From Niastella caeni (GTDB taxonomy: Bacteria > Bacteroidota > Bacteroidia > Chitinophagales > Chitinophagaceae), in the NCBI RefSeq assembly GCF_004834005.1, contig NZ_STFF01000015.1, positions 62,001 through 126,000 on the forward strand: 64,000 nucleotides of DNA. The letters run 5' to 3'. The first letter of the stretch is position 1; each line of letters begins with the position of its first letter. Shown piece by piece: positions 37,253 to 48,200 of this stretch. The position numbers and the translations under genes were made by a program. The notes under the pieces are model-generated. The model ran no database searches. It saw nothing but the letters and a program-made list of their open reading frames with translations, and was not told the origin of the DNA.

Positions 37253-38338
37253 ATGGTAAAGAAGTACATCAGTTTATTATTTGTTTTGCTTCCCTGCCTA
37301 ATGCAGGCGCAGGTTAGCTGTAGTGTAACCATACCGCCGGCCGGCATGATCAGGAAAGAGCAATTATGGAACCTGGTTGTTGTGAATAACACCAATGCCA
37401 CGCTCGAAGCAACTATTGCTATCAGTTTGCGCGATGCAGTAACAGGGTTGTTGATATTGACAGGCGGTTCCCGAACTATCCTGTTAGGTAAGGGCGTAAA
37501 GATGATAACCGATAAAGACGTACAGCCGGTTCAATACGATTATGGAATGGCCGGGTTGACCGGGAATTTTTTACCGCTCGGTTCCTACATCGCCTGCTTT
37601 ACCATCACCCGCAATGGAACAAAAGGGCCCGAGACAGTTGCCAATGAATGCGTGCGGATAAACATCAACCCGTTAAGCCCGCCATTGCTGAACACGCCGG
37701 CCGATAGATCGGTACTGCAACATCCTGTTCCGCAGTTTACGTGGACGCCGCCTGCACCTGTACAACTATTTGATGATCTTAATTATGATATTAGTGTAGC
37801 CGAAGTATTAACCGGGCAATCACCGGCAGAAGCTATTTTGTACAATACACCTTTGTATACCACCAGCCGGTTAAAGGCTTCTTTTCAAACGTATCCTTCT
37901 ACCTGGTCAACCCTGCAGCCCGGTAAAACCTACGCCTGGCAGGTAACAGCCCGCAACGGGCTTAACTATGCAGCCCCAACGGAGGTGTGGACATTCAGCG
38001 TGGCAAAAGATTCTGCCAAAACAGCAACAACCGCGGTGGCCTATGTTTCATTGAGCAATAATAACCTCAATGGGCAGGGTGTGCATTACATCACAGGTAA
38101 TAACCTGAATTTGAAATATTATTCTTTCGATAAAGAACATGCCGCCGTTGTACAGTTATACAATGCAGAACGTAAGCTGTTGCAGGAGATAAAGCAAACC
38201 ATTGTGTACGGAGATAATTTTCTGCAATTGAATTTAAACAGGCAATTCCGGCCGCAGCAGGTGTACACCGTAGTGATCACCGATCTGCAAAACAATACGC
38301 ATTCCGCATCCTTCAGCATATCAAACCAAGCTAATTAA
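37253..38338 (+). CDS. Secreted FN3-like protein of the RHS cassette
   Basis: The ATG begins one base after the stop codon of the barrel gene, so translation is coupled. This 361-residue protein has a signal peptide (MVKKYISLLFVLLPCLMQAQ) and a beta-rich N-terminal domain of about 120 residues. An FN3-like domain follows (SPPLLNTPADRSVLQHPVPQ, TWTPP, LQPGKTYAWQVTARNG, VWTFSV), then a second beta domain. No catalytic motif is visible. It probably acts as a periplasmic or surface adaptor between the barrel and the RHS proteins. This role is inferred from gene order only. Confidence 0.8.
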   Translation: MVKKYISLLFVLLPCLMQAQVSCSVTIPPAGMIRKEQLWNLVVVNNTNATLEATIAISLRDAVTGLLILTGGSRTILLGKGVKMITDKDVQPVQYDYGMAGLTGNFLPLGSYIACFTITRNGTKGPETVANECVRININPLSPPLLNTPADRSVLQHPVPQFTWTPPAPVQLFDDLNYDISVAEVLTGQSPAEAILYNTPLYTTSRLKASFQTYPSTWSTLQPGKTYAWQVTARNGLNYAAPTEVWTFSVAKDSAKTATTAVAYVSLSNNNLNGQGVHYITGNNLNLKYYSFDKEHAAVVQLYNAERKLLQEIKQTIVYGDNFLQLNLNRQFRPQQVYTVVITDLQNNTHSASFSISNQAN

Positions 38339-38346
38339 ACCTATTT

Positions 38347-41300
38347 ATGATCCAGTTACTCGCTGCAAAATTTTCAAAACCTATTGCCAGTGTATTCTTT
38401 TGTATGTTCCTGTTTACGCTGTTCCCGGTAAGGAGCCGTGCAGCAAATCGTATAAACCTGGGGGTAAGTGGCCCTTTATCCATTCCCGGGAAAAAAATGG
38501 AACAACCGTGGTACGACCGCATTTCAAAAATGAAAAGGCCGGTTACCCGTAAAGTTGCAGAACTGCAAACAATAAAAGCGCCCATTACAACAGCGAAAGT
38601 GGTTGCCGATACAAAAGAAGATATTGGCGGGCCCAGTCAGCCAGAGATGTCCACTTTTAAATCGGCGGGCACAGGAAATATGGTGAACCTGTTCACCGGT
38701 GATTTCAGTTATAATATACCGTTAATGGATGTGGGCGGTTACCCCATCAATATATTTTATAACGGCGGTATTACCATGGAGCAGGAAGCAAGTTGGGTGG
38801 GGTTGGGCTGGAATATCAATCCGGGATCGATCAATCGTAATATGCGCGGTGTACCTGATGATTTTAATGGTGAAGATGAACTATATCAAACACAACGCAT
38901 GAAGCCAAACAAAACCTGGGGGGTAAGCATTAATGGCGACCTGGAATTGGTTGGCATAAAGAAAAAGGCGAAGGCCAAGGGGGAGGCTGATTCTACTTTC
39001 AATATTTCAGTGGGCGCTTCCATGGGCGTTTCATTTAATAATTACCTGGGGCCCGCATTGGACCTTGGTGTGAAGGGTGGCGCCAGTTTTAAAATTGCCG
39101 GTAAGGCTGGTTCCGAAAAATCATCCCTTAGCATGGGTGCTGGCATTGGGGCCAATATCAATTCAAGAGGCGGCCTCACCATTTCGCCGAATGTATCGTT
39201 GACAGCCGGCGCTTTTAAAAATGCCAAAGATCTGTCCTTTGGTGTAAGGCTGGGCACCAGCTATAATTCAAAAAGCGGGATAAAAGATTTGACCATCAGC
39301 GACCAAATGAGCCATAACTACAAAGCTGTTGCCTGCATCAATAATAACGAAGCAGCGCTCAGTCATTCCCGGGGAGCTTCTTTGCTGGGAACTTCCATCA
39401 GCTTTGCCAAACCCAGCTATATACCGGCGGTGCGCATGCCGCTGAATAATGAAGCATGGGCAACCCGTTTTCAAATCGGCGGTGGTATCTGGGGAGTGTA
39501 TGGTTCTGCAGAAATTGAAGTGTATCGTCAAACCTCCGAGGAGGCCATTCCGCTTCAACGCAAACCAATGGTAGGTTACCTGTATTACCAGGAAGCAGTG
39601 AACAATCCGCATGCAGTGATGGACTTTACGCGGTTGAACGATAATGAAGTAACGCCTAATACGCCGATTATTTCTGCGCCGCAGTATACGTATGATGTAT
39701 TCAGTATACAGGGTGAAGGAACAGGCGGCACCATCAGGGCTTATCGTAACGACCTGGGGTATGTGCGCGATAACATCACTACTTCACGTGAAAAGAATGT
39801 AAGTTCGGGTGGCGATGTGGGTATACCGGGTCACTATGGCGGTAATTTCAACCTGGTTAAAACGCCTACAGTTATTGGTGAGTGGGATAATGGCAATAAA
39901 TTACGCCAGGGCCTTACTTTTCAAAAGGCAAGGCAAACAGTTGAGAATGTATATTTCCGTAATCCCGGTGAAACAACTGTATTGAACGCCGGTCAGCTTT
40001 CAAAAATAGGCGGCACCGATCTTGTTCGTTTTAAACTGGGCGGCTCCAATGCCAAGCCTACCATTGAACCGGAGCTTGAGCGCTTTTCCGCATCGAACAG
40101 CCTGGTAAGCACTACCAGCCAGCTAACCAATGAATCGATGCCACGCGCCAAAAGAACACAGGTGACTACCTTTTTAACGGCTGCAGAAGCTGATGTCATT
40201 GGGCTCGACAGAAGTATAAAAAGTTATAACAGCAGCACAGTGTTAGATGGCAGTAATTCGCTGATGTATTACACCACTTCACGTTTTGATCTTTACCGTA
40301 AAAGGCACCACCTGTCACAGATCACCGTAACAGAAGATGATGGAAAAAGATACGTGTACGGCTTGCCGGTTTATAGTATCATTCAAAAAGATTTTATTTT
40401 TTCTGTTAACAAAAGCGATGGAGATTCAGGCCGGGTAGAATTTACTACAGGCGAAACCACCACGTTGAATAATAACAAAGATGGGTATTTGCAGGTAACG
40501 CAAACCCCGTCCTATGCACAATCTTTTTTGCTGTCGGGTATTATTTCGCCGGATTATGTGGATATCAGTAATGATGGCATTACCGACGACGACCTGGGAA
40601 CAGCTATTAAATTCAATTATTCCCAGCAATCCCATTATAGATGGCGCACGCCGCTTACCTCGGGTACAACGCCCATTGCTCATTTTAATGCAGGTAACCG
40701 CACAGAAACAAAGGACGACAAAGGGATACTTAGCTGGGGTACGAGGGAGACCTGGTATTTGCATTCTGTGGAATCAAAGACCATGATCGCGTTATTTACG
40801 CTGGAAAGCAGGAGCGATGGTAAAGGTTCTGCCCATGAATTGAGTGATGTAAAAGCCAATGACAACTCATTAAAGCGGTTAAAAAAGATTGACCTGTACA
40901 GTAAGGCAGATCTGAAAAAGTATGGGCTTGCCGGCGCCCGCCCGGTTAAAACGGTGTGGTTCGGTTACAGTTATGATTTATGCGCCGGTACACGGGATAA
41001 CACCAGCGGTGGGGGTAAACTTACATTAGACAGCATCTGGTTTACTTTTAATGGCCAGAAAAGCGTTAAAAGAAGTAAATATGTTTTTGCCTATACCAAT
41101 CCTGGTGGTGGCAATCCTTCTTATGCCATTAACGCCAGTGATCGCTGGGGGAATTATAAACCGGCCAGCCGCAATCCCGGCAGCTTGAAAAATGCTGATT
41201 ATCCCTATGCCGTGCAGGATAAAGGTGCTGCCGACGAGGATGCTGCCGCCTGGTCGCTTAAAAAAATATTACTGCCATCGGGCGCCCAGTTAGAGGTGAA

Positions 41301-44300
41301 TTACGAAAGCGATGATTATGCCTATGTACAAAATCGTCGCGCCTGTAATATGCTCACACTGGCCGGCCTGGGACACGATAGTACTACCATTACCGATAAA
41401 CTCTATGGTTTCGGAATGCTGGCATCGCCGGAAGTAATGAGTATAATGGAGCATGATTATGTATTTATACAAGTGCCGGAACCCTGTAGCACCAAAGCAC
41501 AGGTATACCAGAAATATTTAGAAGGGCATCAGCAGTTGTCTTTTAAGATCGCCGTGAACATGCCGAAAGGTATGGAATACATTCCCGCCTATGCAACCAT
41601 TGCCGGTTATGGTGTTTACGATGCCACACGCATTTGGGTAAAAATGGAACGGGTTAGCGGTTTAAGTCCACTCACGCTCGCTGCGCTGGATTTTTTGCGC
41701 GAACGCCTTCCGGGGCAGGCTTTCCCGGGTTACGACGTGAGTGAAAGCAGCGGGCTTCGGCAAATTGGTGAAATGTTACATGGTTTATTGGATGGTTTGA
41801 AGGGCGCTTTTAAAGACCTGATAAAGTACCTGCGCAGCCAGGGCAAAGCGCAAACAATTCAAGCGGCTAATTCTTTCGTTCGCCTGAATGATGCCGATGG
41901 GTTCAGATATGGCGGCGGGCACCGGGTGAAATCGGTGACCCTGAAAGATAACTGGCAGGCCATGACCGGTCAGTTTACATCGGAATACCGGCAGCAGTAC
42001 GACTACACCACCACCGAAATATTCAATGGCGCAGTAAGGACCATCAGCAGCGGCGTAGCTTCTTATGAACCAGGGATAGGCAGCGAAGAAAATCCTTTCC
42101 AATCAATAGTACAGGTGTCGGATAAACTGCCATTAGGTCCTGCGAGTTATGGCGCTATCGAAATGCCGATGCTCGACGCCTTTTTCCCGGCGCCGCTGGT
42201 AGGGTACAGCAAAGTGACCGTGCGTTCAAAAAAGGACAACCATGGCGATAGCACGAAAAAGTCAAGATCAGGTATCGGCAAGCAGGTAACAGAGTTTTAT
42301 ACCGCCAAAGATTACCCGGTTTTCTATCAGCACACGCCCATAGATCCCGGTTCAAACAAAGAAGAGCACAAGGCCTCTTTAACAAAATTCTTCTCCAAAT
42401 ATGCATTCGATAGCCGCGCCCTGTCGCAGGGCTTTTTGGTAGCCACCAACGATATGCATGGTAAACTGAAATCGCAGGCGTCTTATGCGGAGCATGATGA
42501 TAACACCCGTTTAAATTATACAGCCAATTTTTATCGGAATACAGGCGCTCGCGGGCTGGATGATAAATATGATTTTGTATCGCAGGGCGGCGCAGTAACT
42601 GCAGGCAACATGGGTATCGATGTGGAACTGATGACCGACACCCGCGAGTTTTCTGTAAAAAGCACCAGCTTTGAAATACAGGGCCAGGTAGATATGTTCG
42701 TATTTATAATTACAGTATGGCTCCCCTTTATATGGCCTGTTGTAAGTGAAAGTGAAGACACTTACCGGGCTGTTACTACTACCAAAGTGATCAATTACCA
42801 TGGCGTACTGGATAGCGTGGTGGTTATTGACAAGGGCAGCCAGGTAAGCACCAAAAACCTGGTGTATGATGCCGAAACGGGTCAGTTGGTGGTTACCCGC
42901 ACGAACAATGAATTTGATAAACCGGTGTACAATGTTACGTATCCCGCGTACTGGGCTTACAGTGGTATGGGGCCCGCCAGCAGGAACATAGATGCGGTAT
43001 ATACCGATATAAATTTTGATAATGGAAGGCTCGTTACAGCCGGTTTTGACCAATCGGTGTTTGAAAGCGGCGATGAGCTGTATGTAAGTGATGCAGGTGT
43101 TGACGCTTCTAATTGCGGGCCTTCCGTAATAGCTTCTAAAATATGGGTACTGGATCTAAATAAGAACAATACAGCGTTGACCGTACCGGTTAAAGACCTG
43201 GTCTTTATGGATGAAAACGGAAATCTCATCAATCGCAATAAAGTAGGTTTCAGAATTGTTCGCAGCGGCAAACGGAATATGCTCACCAGCCAGGTGGCTG
43301 CTGTAACCTTAATGAACGATCCCGTACCGGCTGCTACCCGTAAGCTCACTATCAACAGCAGCAGCAATGTAATTCAGGCATCGGCTATGGAGTGCCGTGA
43401 AAAATGGCAGGCTGATAATGATATGTTCAAAAAACTAAAACTGGTTTTTGATGAAGCTACCTGTACAGCCAGCGAAATAGTGGACTGCAACGGTTATTTT
43501 GAAAAGAATTTAAATCCGTATACCAAAGGAATGCTGGGGAATTTTAGAACTGTCCTCAGCCGGGTATTTTACGGCAACAGAACGGAAACCGATCCGGCAA
43601 CCGCTACCAATTTGCGGTTGAACGGATTTCTCGCCAATTTTAAATTGTATTGGGATTTTGATGCCGGCAACAACCTGGTGCCCGATGCCGATACTTTACG
43701 TTGGGTGTGGAATGAGCAGGCCACCCTGTTTAATTCGGTTGGTATGGAATTGGAAAATAAGAATGCCCTGGGCCATTACACCGGCGCGCAATACGGTTAT
43801 AATAAAACGTTACCCATTGCTATTGCCAGCAACAGCCGGCATAATGAAATGCTGTATGAAGGGTTTGAAGATTACGATTATCAGGCCGCGGTTAGTGGCG
43901 CCCCCACTACCAATCCCTGCGCTCAACGACATCTGGACCTATTGAATATTCCTAATAGTACGATCTATAATACCGATGCCCTGCCTTTTAGCGCCCATAC
44001 CGGAAGGTATGTATTGGGGGTTGCTGCCGGTAAAACAGCTTCTAAAGAGATCAGTGTGCGATCTTCTGTAATGGAAGATTATACGCTTCAGTTTGGAACT
44101 AAAACCACCGATGTGTTGAATGAACCGGGAAAGAATTTTATTGCTTTTGAAAGGGATGAGCCGGGTCCGTGGCCAAATGGGTGGGATATGCAGGATGGCT
44201 ATTTTGGGGATAAAATGTATGACATAATGGATCTAAGGATTGGCAGGGTTCCGGGAAACGGGTACAAAGCGTTTGTGCGAAAAACGCAATATTTTGAGGC

Positions 44301-45198
44301 TCCTCAATCTGGTACCTATAATTTAAGCCTGTATGCTGCTTCGGGTAATTTCATGTTTACTGCATATACAAGCGCTTTCATAACAAGTATAGATGGGTCG
44401 TACGGTAAGTTTTTTTACACCGAACCGCCGCCGGAGGCAGGTTCGCGCAATGGCGGCCCTGGTTATATGTCAGGTAAAGGATTTCAACTTAATCTCTGTA
44501 AGGGTATTTACATGATCGACGTCATGTACCAGGTTTTGGACAGTGAAATACCTGTAATTGGTGAGTGGCCTACTCCGCACCTCACTTTTAGCTATTCGTT
44601 AAATGGATTTTTTTATCCCGGCTACAAAAAATATAGTTCCCTGGGCGGTTGTTCTTATACAACACCTATATACGCCAAAGATTCCATGCTCAACCCTACA
44701 TTCAGTATACCAGCGGGTAAAAAAATGGTGTTCAGCGCCTGGGTGCGGGAAACCTGTGGTAATGCTGATGCCGGCGTGCCCTGCGCCGATACTGCCTATA
44801 CACATAATCAGGTACAGCTATCATTTAATACGGGCGGCAGTGGTAACGTTGTGCTGAAACCGGCTGGGCCTGTTATAGAAGGCTGGCAACGGTACGAAGG
44901 GTACTTTACGGCGCCCGCGAACGCTACATTGATGACCATGGACCTTATCAATAGCAGCAGCGGCACAACGTATTTTGATGATATCCGTATTCATCCGTTC
45001 AATGCCAATATGAAAAGCTATGCGTATGACCCGGTGAACCTGCGGCTGGTGGCGGAAATGGATGCCAATAATTACACCACGTTTTATGAATATGATGAAG
45101 AAGGCGAACTCATCCGCACAAAGATCGAAACAAAAGAAGGGGTTAAAACCATCAATGAAACCAGGAGTTCCCAACAACAGAGAATTAAGAACTTTTGA
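38347..45198 (+). CDS. Giant RHS-partner protein with SpvB-like N-terminal region
   Basis: This 2283-residue protein has a signal peptide (SVFFCMFLFTLFPVRSRA). Residues ~100-175 resemble the N-terminal part of Bacteroidota RHS partner proteins: GNMVNLFTGDFSYNIPLMDV, GITMEQEASWVGLGWNINPG. Long beta-rich regions follow, with YGLPVY and GYDVSESSG-type strands. A C-terminal jelly-roll-like module comes next (VFSAWVRETCG, TYFDDIRIHPF), and then one terminal YD-like repeat (TTFYEYDEEGELIRTKIETKEG). No variable tip is present. By analogy with the paired B- and C-type subunits of toxin-complex proteins, it may form part of one shell with the downstream RHS protein. That is inference. The next gene starts 2 bases after its stop. 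Confidence 0.88.
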   Translation: MIQLLAAKFSKPIASVFFCMFLFTLFPVRSRAANRINLGVSGPLSIPGKKMEQPWYDRISKMKRPVTRKVAELQTIKAPITTAKVVADTKEDIGGPSQPEMSTFKSAGTGNMVNLFTGDFSYNIPLMDVGGYPINIFYNGGITMEQEASWVGLGWNINPGSINRNMRGVPDDFNGEDELYQTQRMKPNKTWGVSINGDLELVGIKKKAKAKGEADSTFNISVGASMGVSFNNYLGPALDLGVKGGASFKIAGKAGSEKSSLSMGAGIGANINSRGGLTISPNVSLTAGAFKNAKDLSFGVRLGTSYNSKSGIKDLTISDQMSHNYKAVACINNNEAALSHSRGASLLGTSISFAKPSYIPAVRMPLNNEAWATRFQIGGGIWGVYGSAEIEVYRQTSEEAIPLQRKPMVGYLYYQEAVNNPHAVMDFTRLNDNEVTPNTPIISAPQYTYDVFSIQGEGTGGTIRAYRNDLGYVRDNITTSREKNVSSGGDVGIPGHYGGNFNLVKTPTVIGEWDNGNKLRQGLTFQKARQTVENVYFRNPGETTVLNAGQLSKIGGTDLVRFKLGGSNAKPTIEPELERFSASNSLVSTTSQLTNESMPRAKRTQVTTFLTAAEADVIGLDRSIKSYNSSTVLDGSNSLMYYTTSRFDLYRKRHHLSQITVTEDDGKRYVYGLPVYSIIQKDFIFSVNKSDGDSGRVEFTTGETTTLNNNKDGYLQVTQTPSYAQSFLLSGIISPDYVDISNDGITDDDLGTAIKFNYSQQSHYRWRTPLTSGTTPIAHFNAGNRTETKDDKGILSWGTRETWYLHSVESKTMIALFTLESRSDGKGSAHELSDVKANDNSLKRLKKIDLYSKADLKKYGLAGARPVKTVWFGYSYDLCAGTRDNTSGGGKLTLDSIWFTFNGQKSVKRSKYVFAYTNPGGGNPSYAINASDRWGNYKPASRNPGSLKNADYPYAVQDKGAADEDAAAWSLKKILLPSGAQLEVNYESDDYAYVQNRRACNMLTLAGLGHDSTTITDKLYGFGMLASPEVMSIMEHDYVFIQVPEPCSTKAQVYQKYLEGHQQLSFKIAVNMPKGMEYIPAYATIAGYGVYDATRIWVKMERVSGLSPLTLAALDFLRERLPGQAFPGYDVSESSGLRQIGEMLHGLLDGLKGAFKDLIKYLRSQGKAQTIQAANSFVRLNDADGFRYGGGHRVKSVTLKDNWQAMTGQFTSEYRQQYDYTTTEIFNGAVRTISSGVASYEPGIGSEENPFQSIVQVSDKLPLGPASYGAIEMPMLDAFFPAPLVGYSKVTVRSKKDNHGDSTKKSRSGIGKQVTEFYTAKDYPVFYQHTPIDPGSNKEEHKASLTKFFSKYAFDSRALSQGFLVATNDMHGKLKSQASYAEHDDNTRLNYTANFYRNTGARGLDDKYDFVSQGGAVTAGNMGIDVELMTDTREFSVKSTSFEIQGQVDMFVFIITVWLPFIWPVVSESEDTYRAVTTTKVINYHGVLDSVVVIDKGSQVSTKNLVYDAETGQLVVTRTNNEFDKPVYNVTYPAYWAYSGMGPASRNIDAVYTDINFDNGRLVTAGFDQSVFESGDELYVSDAGVDASNCGPSVIASKIWVLDLNKNNTALTVPVKDLVFMDENGNLINRNKVGFRIVRSGKRNMLTSQVAAVTLMNDPVPAATRKLTINSSSNVIQASAMECREKWQADNDMFKKLKLVFDEATCTASEIVDCNGYFEKNLNPYTKGMLGNFRTVLSRVFYGNRTETDPATATNLRLNGFLANFKLYWDFDAGNNLVPDADTLRWVWNEQATLFNSVGMELENKNALGHYTGAQYGYNKTLPIAIASNSRHNEMLYEGFEDYDYQAAVSGAPTTNPCAQRHLDLLNIPNSTIYNTDALPFSAHTGRYVLGVAAGKTASKEISVRSSVMEDYTLQFGTKTTDVLNEPGKNFIAFERDEPGPWPNGWDMQDGYFGDKMYDIMDLRIGRVPGNGYKAFVRKTQYFEAPQSGTYNLSLYAASGNFMFTAYTSAFITSIDGSYGKFFYTEPPPEAGSRNGGPGYMSGKGFQLNLCKGIYMIDVMYQVLDSEIPVIGEWPTPHLTFSYSLNGFFYPGYKKYSSLGGCSYTTPIYAKDSMLNPTFSIPAGKKMVFSAWVRETCGNADAGVPCADTAYTHNQVQLSFNTGGSGNVVLKPAGPVIEGWQRYEGYFTAPANATLMTMDLINSSSGTTYFDDIRIHPFNANMKSYAYDPVNLRLVAEMDANNYTTFYEYDEEGELIRTKIETKEGVKTINETRSSQQQRIKNF

Positions 45199-45200
45199 TA

Positions 45201-48200
45201 ATGAAGCATGCAGCAATGATACGATCAGGGAATCTATATAGATTAATAATACAACCGAAACGAATGCGCAACATAGTAAACCGTTTTATATCAGCAACTA
45301 TATGGCCGGTATTACTGATGGCCGGGATACTGCTGGGTAGTAACCAGCCGCTTTGGGCGTCTGGTGGTCCCGGTATTGAAGATGCACCGCTGGTAGCCAA
45401 ACTTACCGGTACGTCATTGGTGCAAAATGCAACGGCAACAACTTCTTTTGCTTCAGGTACCCAGTCGGGGTACACTATTAAGAATATCATTTCGCTTCGG
45501 GTAGTTGAAGAAGCGCCCAGCTATATACCGGCCGATTTTACGGCAACAGTAAAAGTGAAAATTGAATATGGGCACTCGTCCTCCTCGCTCAATACCATTG
45601 CGCAACAAGACCTGCAGGTTACTTATACCAGGGCGATGGGCGCCCCATACAATGCTATCCGGTACTTTCATTTCGATGGGGCTGAGTATGTAAAGATCAC
45701 GGTACTGGAAGTAACGCCTGCTACAGTCGGTTCCATCAATATCGGCAACCTGTTGCTGCTGCAAAACGAATTGCGGGCAACAAGGTATTACAACCTGGGC
45801 ACGAATGTGCAGCCGGCTACCTTTTCTACAACAGCTCCTACCGGTGGCGCCGATGAATTGGCGGTATCCTGGTCGTGGCCTGCCAATACCGGACATACGC
45901 ATACGCAACTGGAGTGGACCTGGCAGGAAAACGGCTTGGATTCCCTGCATTTCGTGAACGGCGCGCTCAATACAGCGCTGATGTTCAAGCGTAATGCCAC
46001 CCGCATCGATCTGCCGGCGGGCATCACTACGTATAAGATCCCTTTGCTGTATAGTGGTAAGGGCAGGTTGTATTGCAGGATACGGGCAGTTAATATAAAA
46101 GGTAACGGCAGCAGGAGCGATGGTCCCTGGAGCCCGCCCCAATCGCAATCTTTTGACGGGCATAACGAATTTCTCAACTGGCAAAGCACTACCAGTTTTT
46201 CAGAAGAAGGCAAACGAAAAACCATCGTACAATATTTCGATGGTTCGTTGCGTAACCGGCAAACCGTTAGCAAGGACAATGTAACCAATACGACTATCAC
46301 TGCCGAAACATTTTACGATGAGCAGGGACGGCCTGCCGTGCAGGTATTACCTGTACCGGGCATCAGCACCGTGATCGCCTACGCCAAAAACCTGAACCGG
46401 TTCAATGTCCAGGCGTTGAACGAGGACCCCGCGAAATATTTCGATCTGCAACCTATTGGCACTACAGGCAGCACCACCCCCGAACTGAATACGGAGTCTG
46501 GCGCAGCTAATTACTATAGCGCTGCCAATGCTGAATTAAATACGGGTGTAAACAAACATATACCCGATGCGGAGGGCTATCCGTATAGTGTAACCCGTTA
46601 CATGCCCGATGGTACCGGCCGTATTATGGCGCAAAGCGGGGTAGGGGCGGCTTTGAAAATGGGCAGTGGGCGCGAAACCAAATATTATTATGGAACGCCG
46701 GCGCAGGAAGAGCTGGATGGTTTGTTTGGAACCGAAGTAGGCAACCATGCCCACTATTTCAAGAACATGGTGAAGGATGCCAACGGGCAAATGAGCATCA
46801 GCTATGTGGATATGCATGGCCGTACCATTGCTACGGCCCTGGCCGGTGATGCGCCCGCCAATATGCAGGCCCTTTCATTGACCGCGGCCGATTATCCCAA
46901 CCAGGCTGGTACGCCTATCACCCGCAACCTGCTTAACGACAACACCAATACGGTAAAAAACAACAGCCTGGAATCCATTAACAGCCTGTTGGTGCCTGCA
47001 ACCACTGCTTATACATTCCGGTATGCGCTTACGCCACAGGCGTTGCAGTTGACCTCCTGTACCAATACAGCTATTTGTTATGATTGCCTGTACAACCTGG
47101 AGATAGCCATTATTGATGAATCGGGTGATCTGGCGCCTGTTGTTAGAAAGTTCAATAACATAAGCGTTGCGCCCGATGATAGTTGCAATACGGCCATCGC
47201 TTCTTTTACAAATGATACAACGGGCGCGGTAAACAACCTGGTACAGTTCAGCCAAACCCTGCTGCCCGGTTCGTATGTCATTCGCAAAACATTAACCATC
47301 AGCGAAAGCTCCCTGCAATATTACAAAGACCTTTATATTACCAAAGGTTTGTGTAAAACCGAACAGCAGTTGGTAGATTCTATAAAAACGGTGTTGATCA
47401 ACGTTTCCGGCTGTAATAATCCGCCGCCGGCCAACACCTGCCAGGCTTGTCTCGATGAGCTGGGTACTTACGACAATTACCGATCGACGTATTTGGCTAC
47501 TATTGGTAACCCCAATCCGGTTACGGCAGCCATTGAATCGGAGGTCAGATCTTTGTACGACAACACAAAAGCATATTGCAACCAGCTTTGCGGTACCACT
47601 TCACAGCTCATGCCTACGAAGCGGTCGATGATGCTGGCCGATATGGTTCCTTTCAGCGGTCAGTATGCGCGGGATACCGGTTCAGGTTCCATGTACCTGA
47701 AGTATAATATCTTTATAACCGACGGTACTGAAACTCGCCCTTTTTATCAAAAGCCCTGGAACAGCAGCAAGCTGCTGGATTTTTACCGAAATAGCTATGA
47801 TGTTATTGATCCGGCAATACATCCTGATAATACTTTAACAAAATTACAAACACTTAGCAGTGCTGATTTTTCCCAGCAATTTGTAAATGCGTGGGCCAAT
47901 GCGTTACTTCCCCATCACCCGGAGTATGACCGGCTGGTGTTTGCTGAAACCCAACTGGCTGACAGTTATAACTGGATAAACACTTTCAGTAATACGGGTA
48001 CTTATGATATGGCGGCTGCCAATGGGTTCATTTTTACTTCATCTGCTAATATAACGGACCCTTTTTATACCCTGTCGCCTTTCTATAAAGCCGAAATGGT
48101 GACCAAGATCACCAGCAATTACCGCAATGGTTTCAGTCTTTGGCAACTGGCTTACGGCAATGTGTTCTGTAAAGAAATAGTGCATCCGGTTGAAAGAGAG

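Noticed and set aside
38347..45198. A toxin tip on the giant partner protein
   Set aside because: The protein ends shortly after a YD-like repeat with a short polar tail. There is no RHS-core boundary motif or extra domain.
45453..46300. Frames of 170 and 243 codons on the minus strand inside the second RHS gene
   Set aside because: The plus-strand protein is continuous and homologous to the other RHS copy. The antisense frames have no motif or start context.
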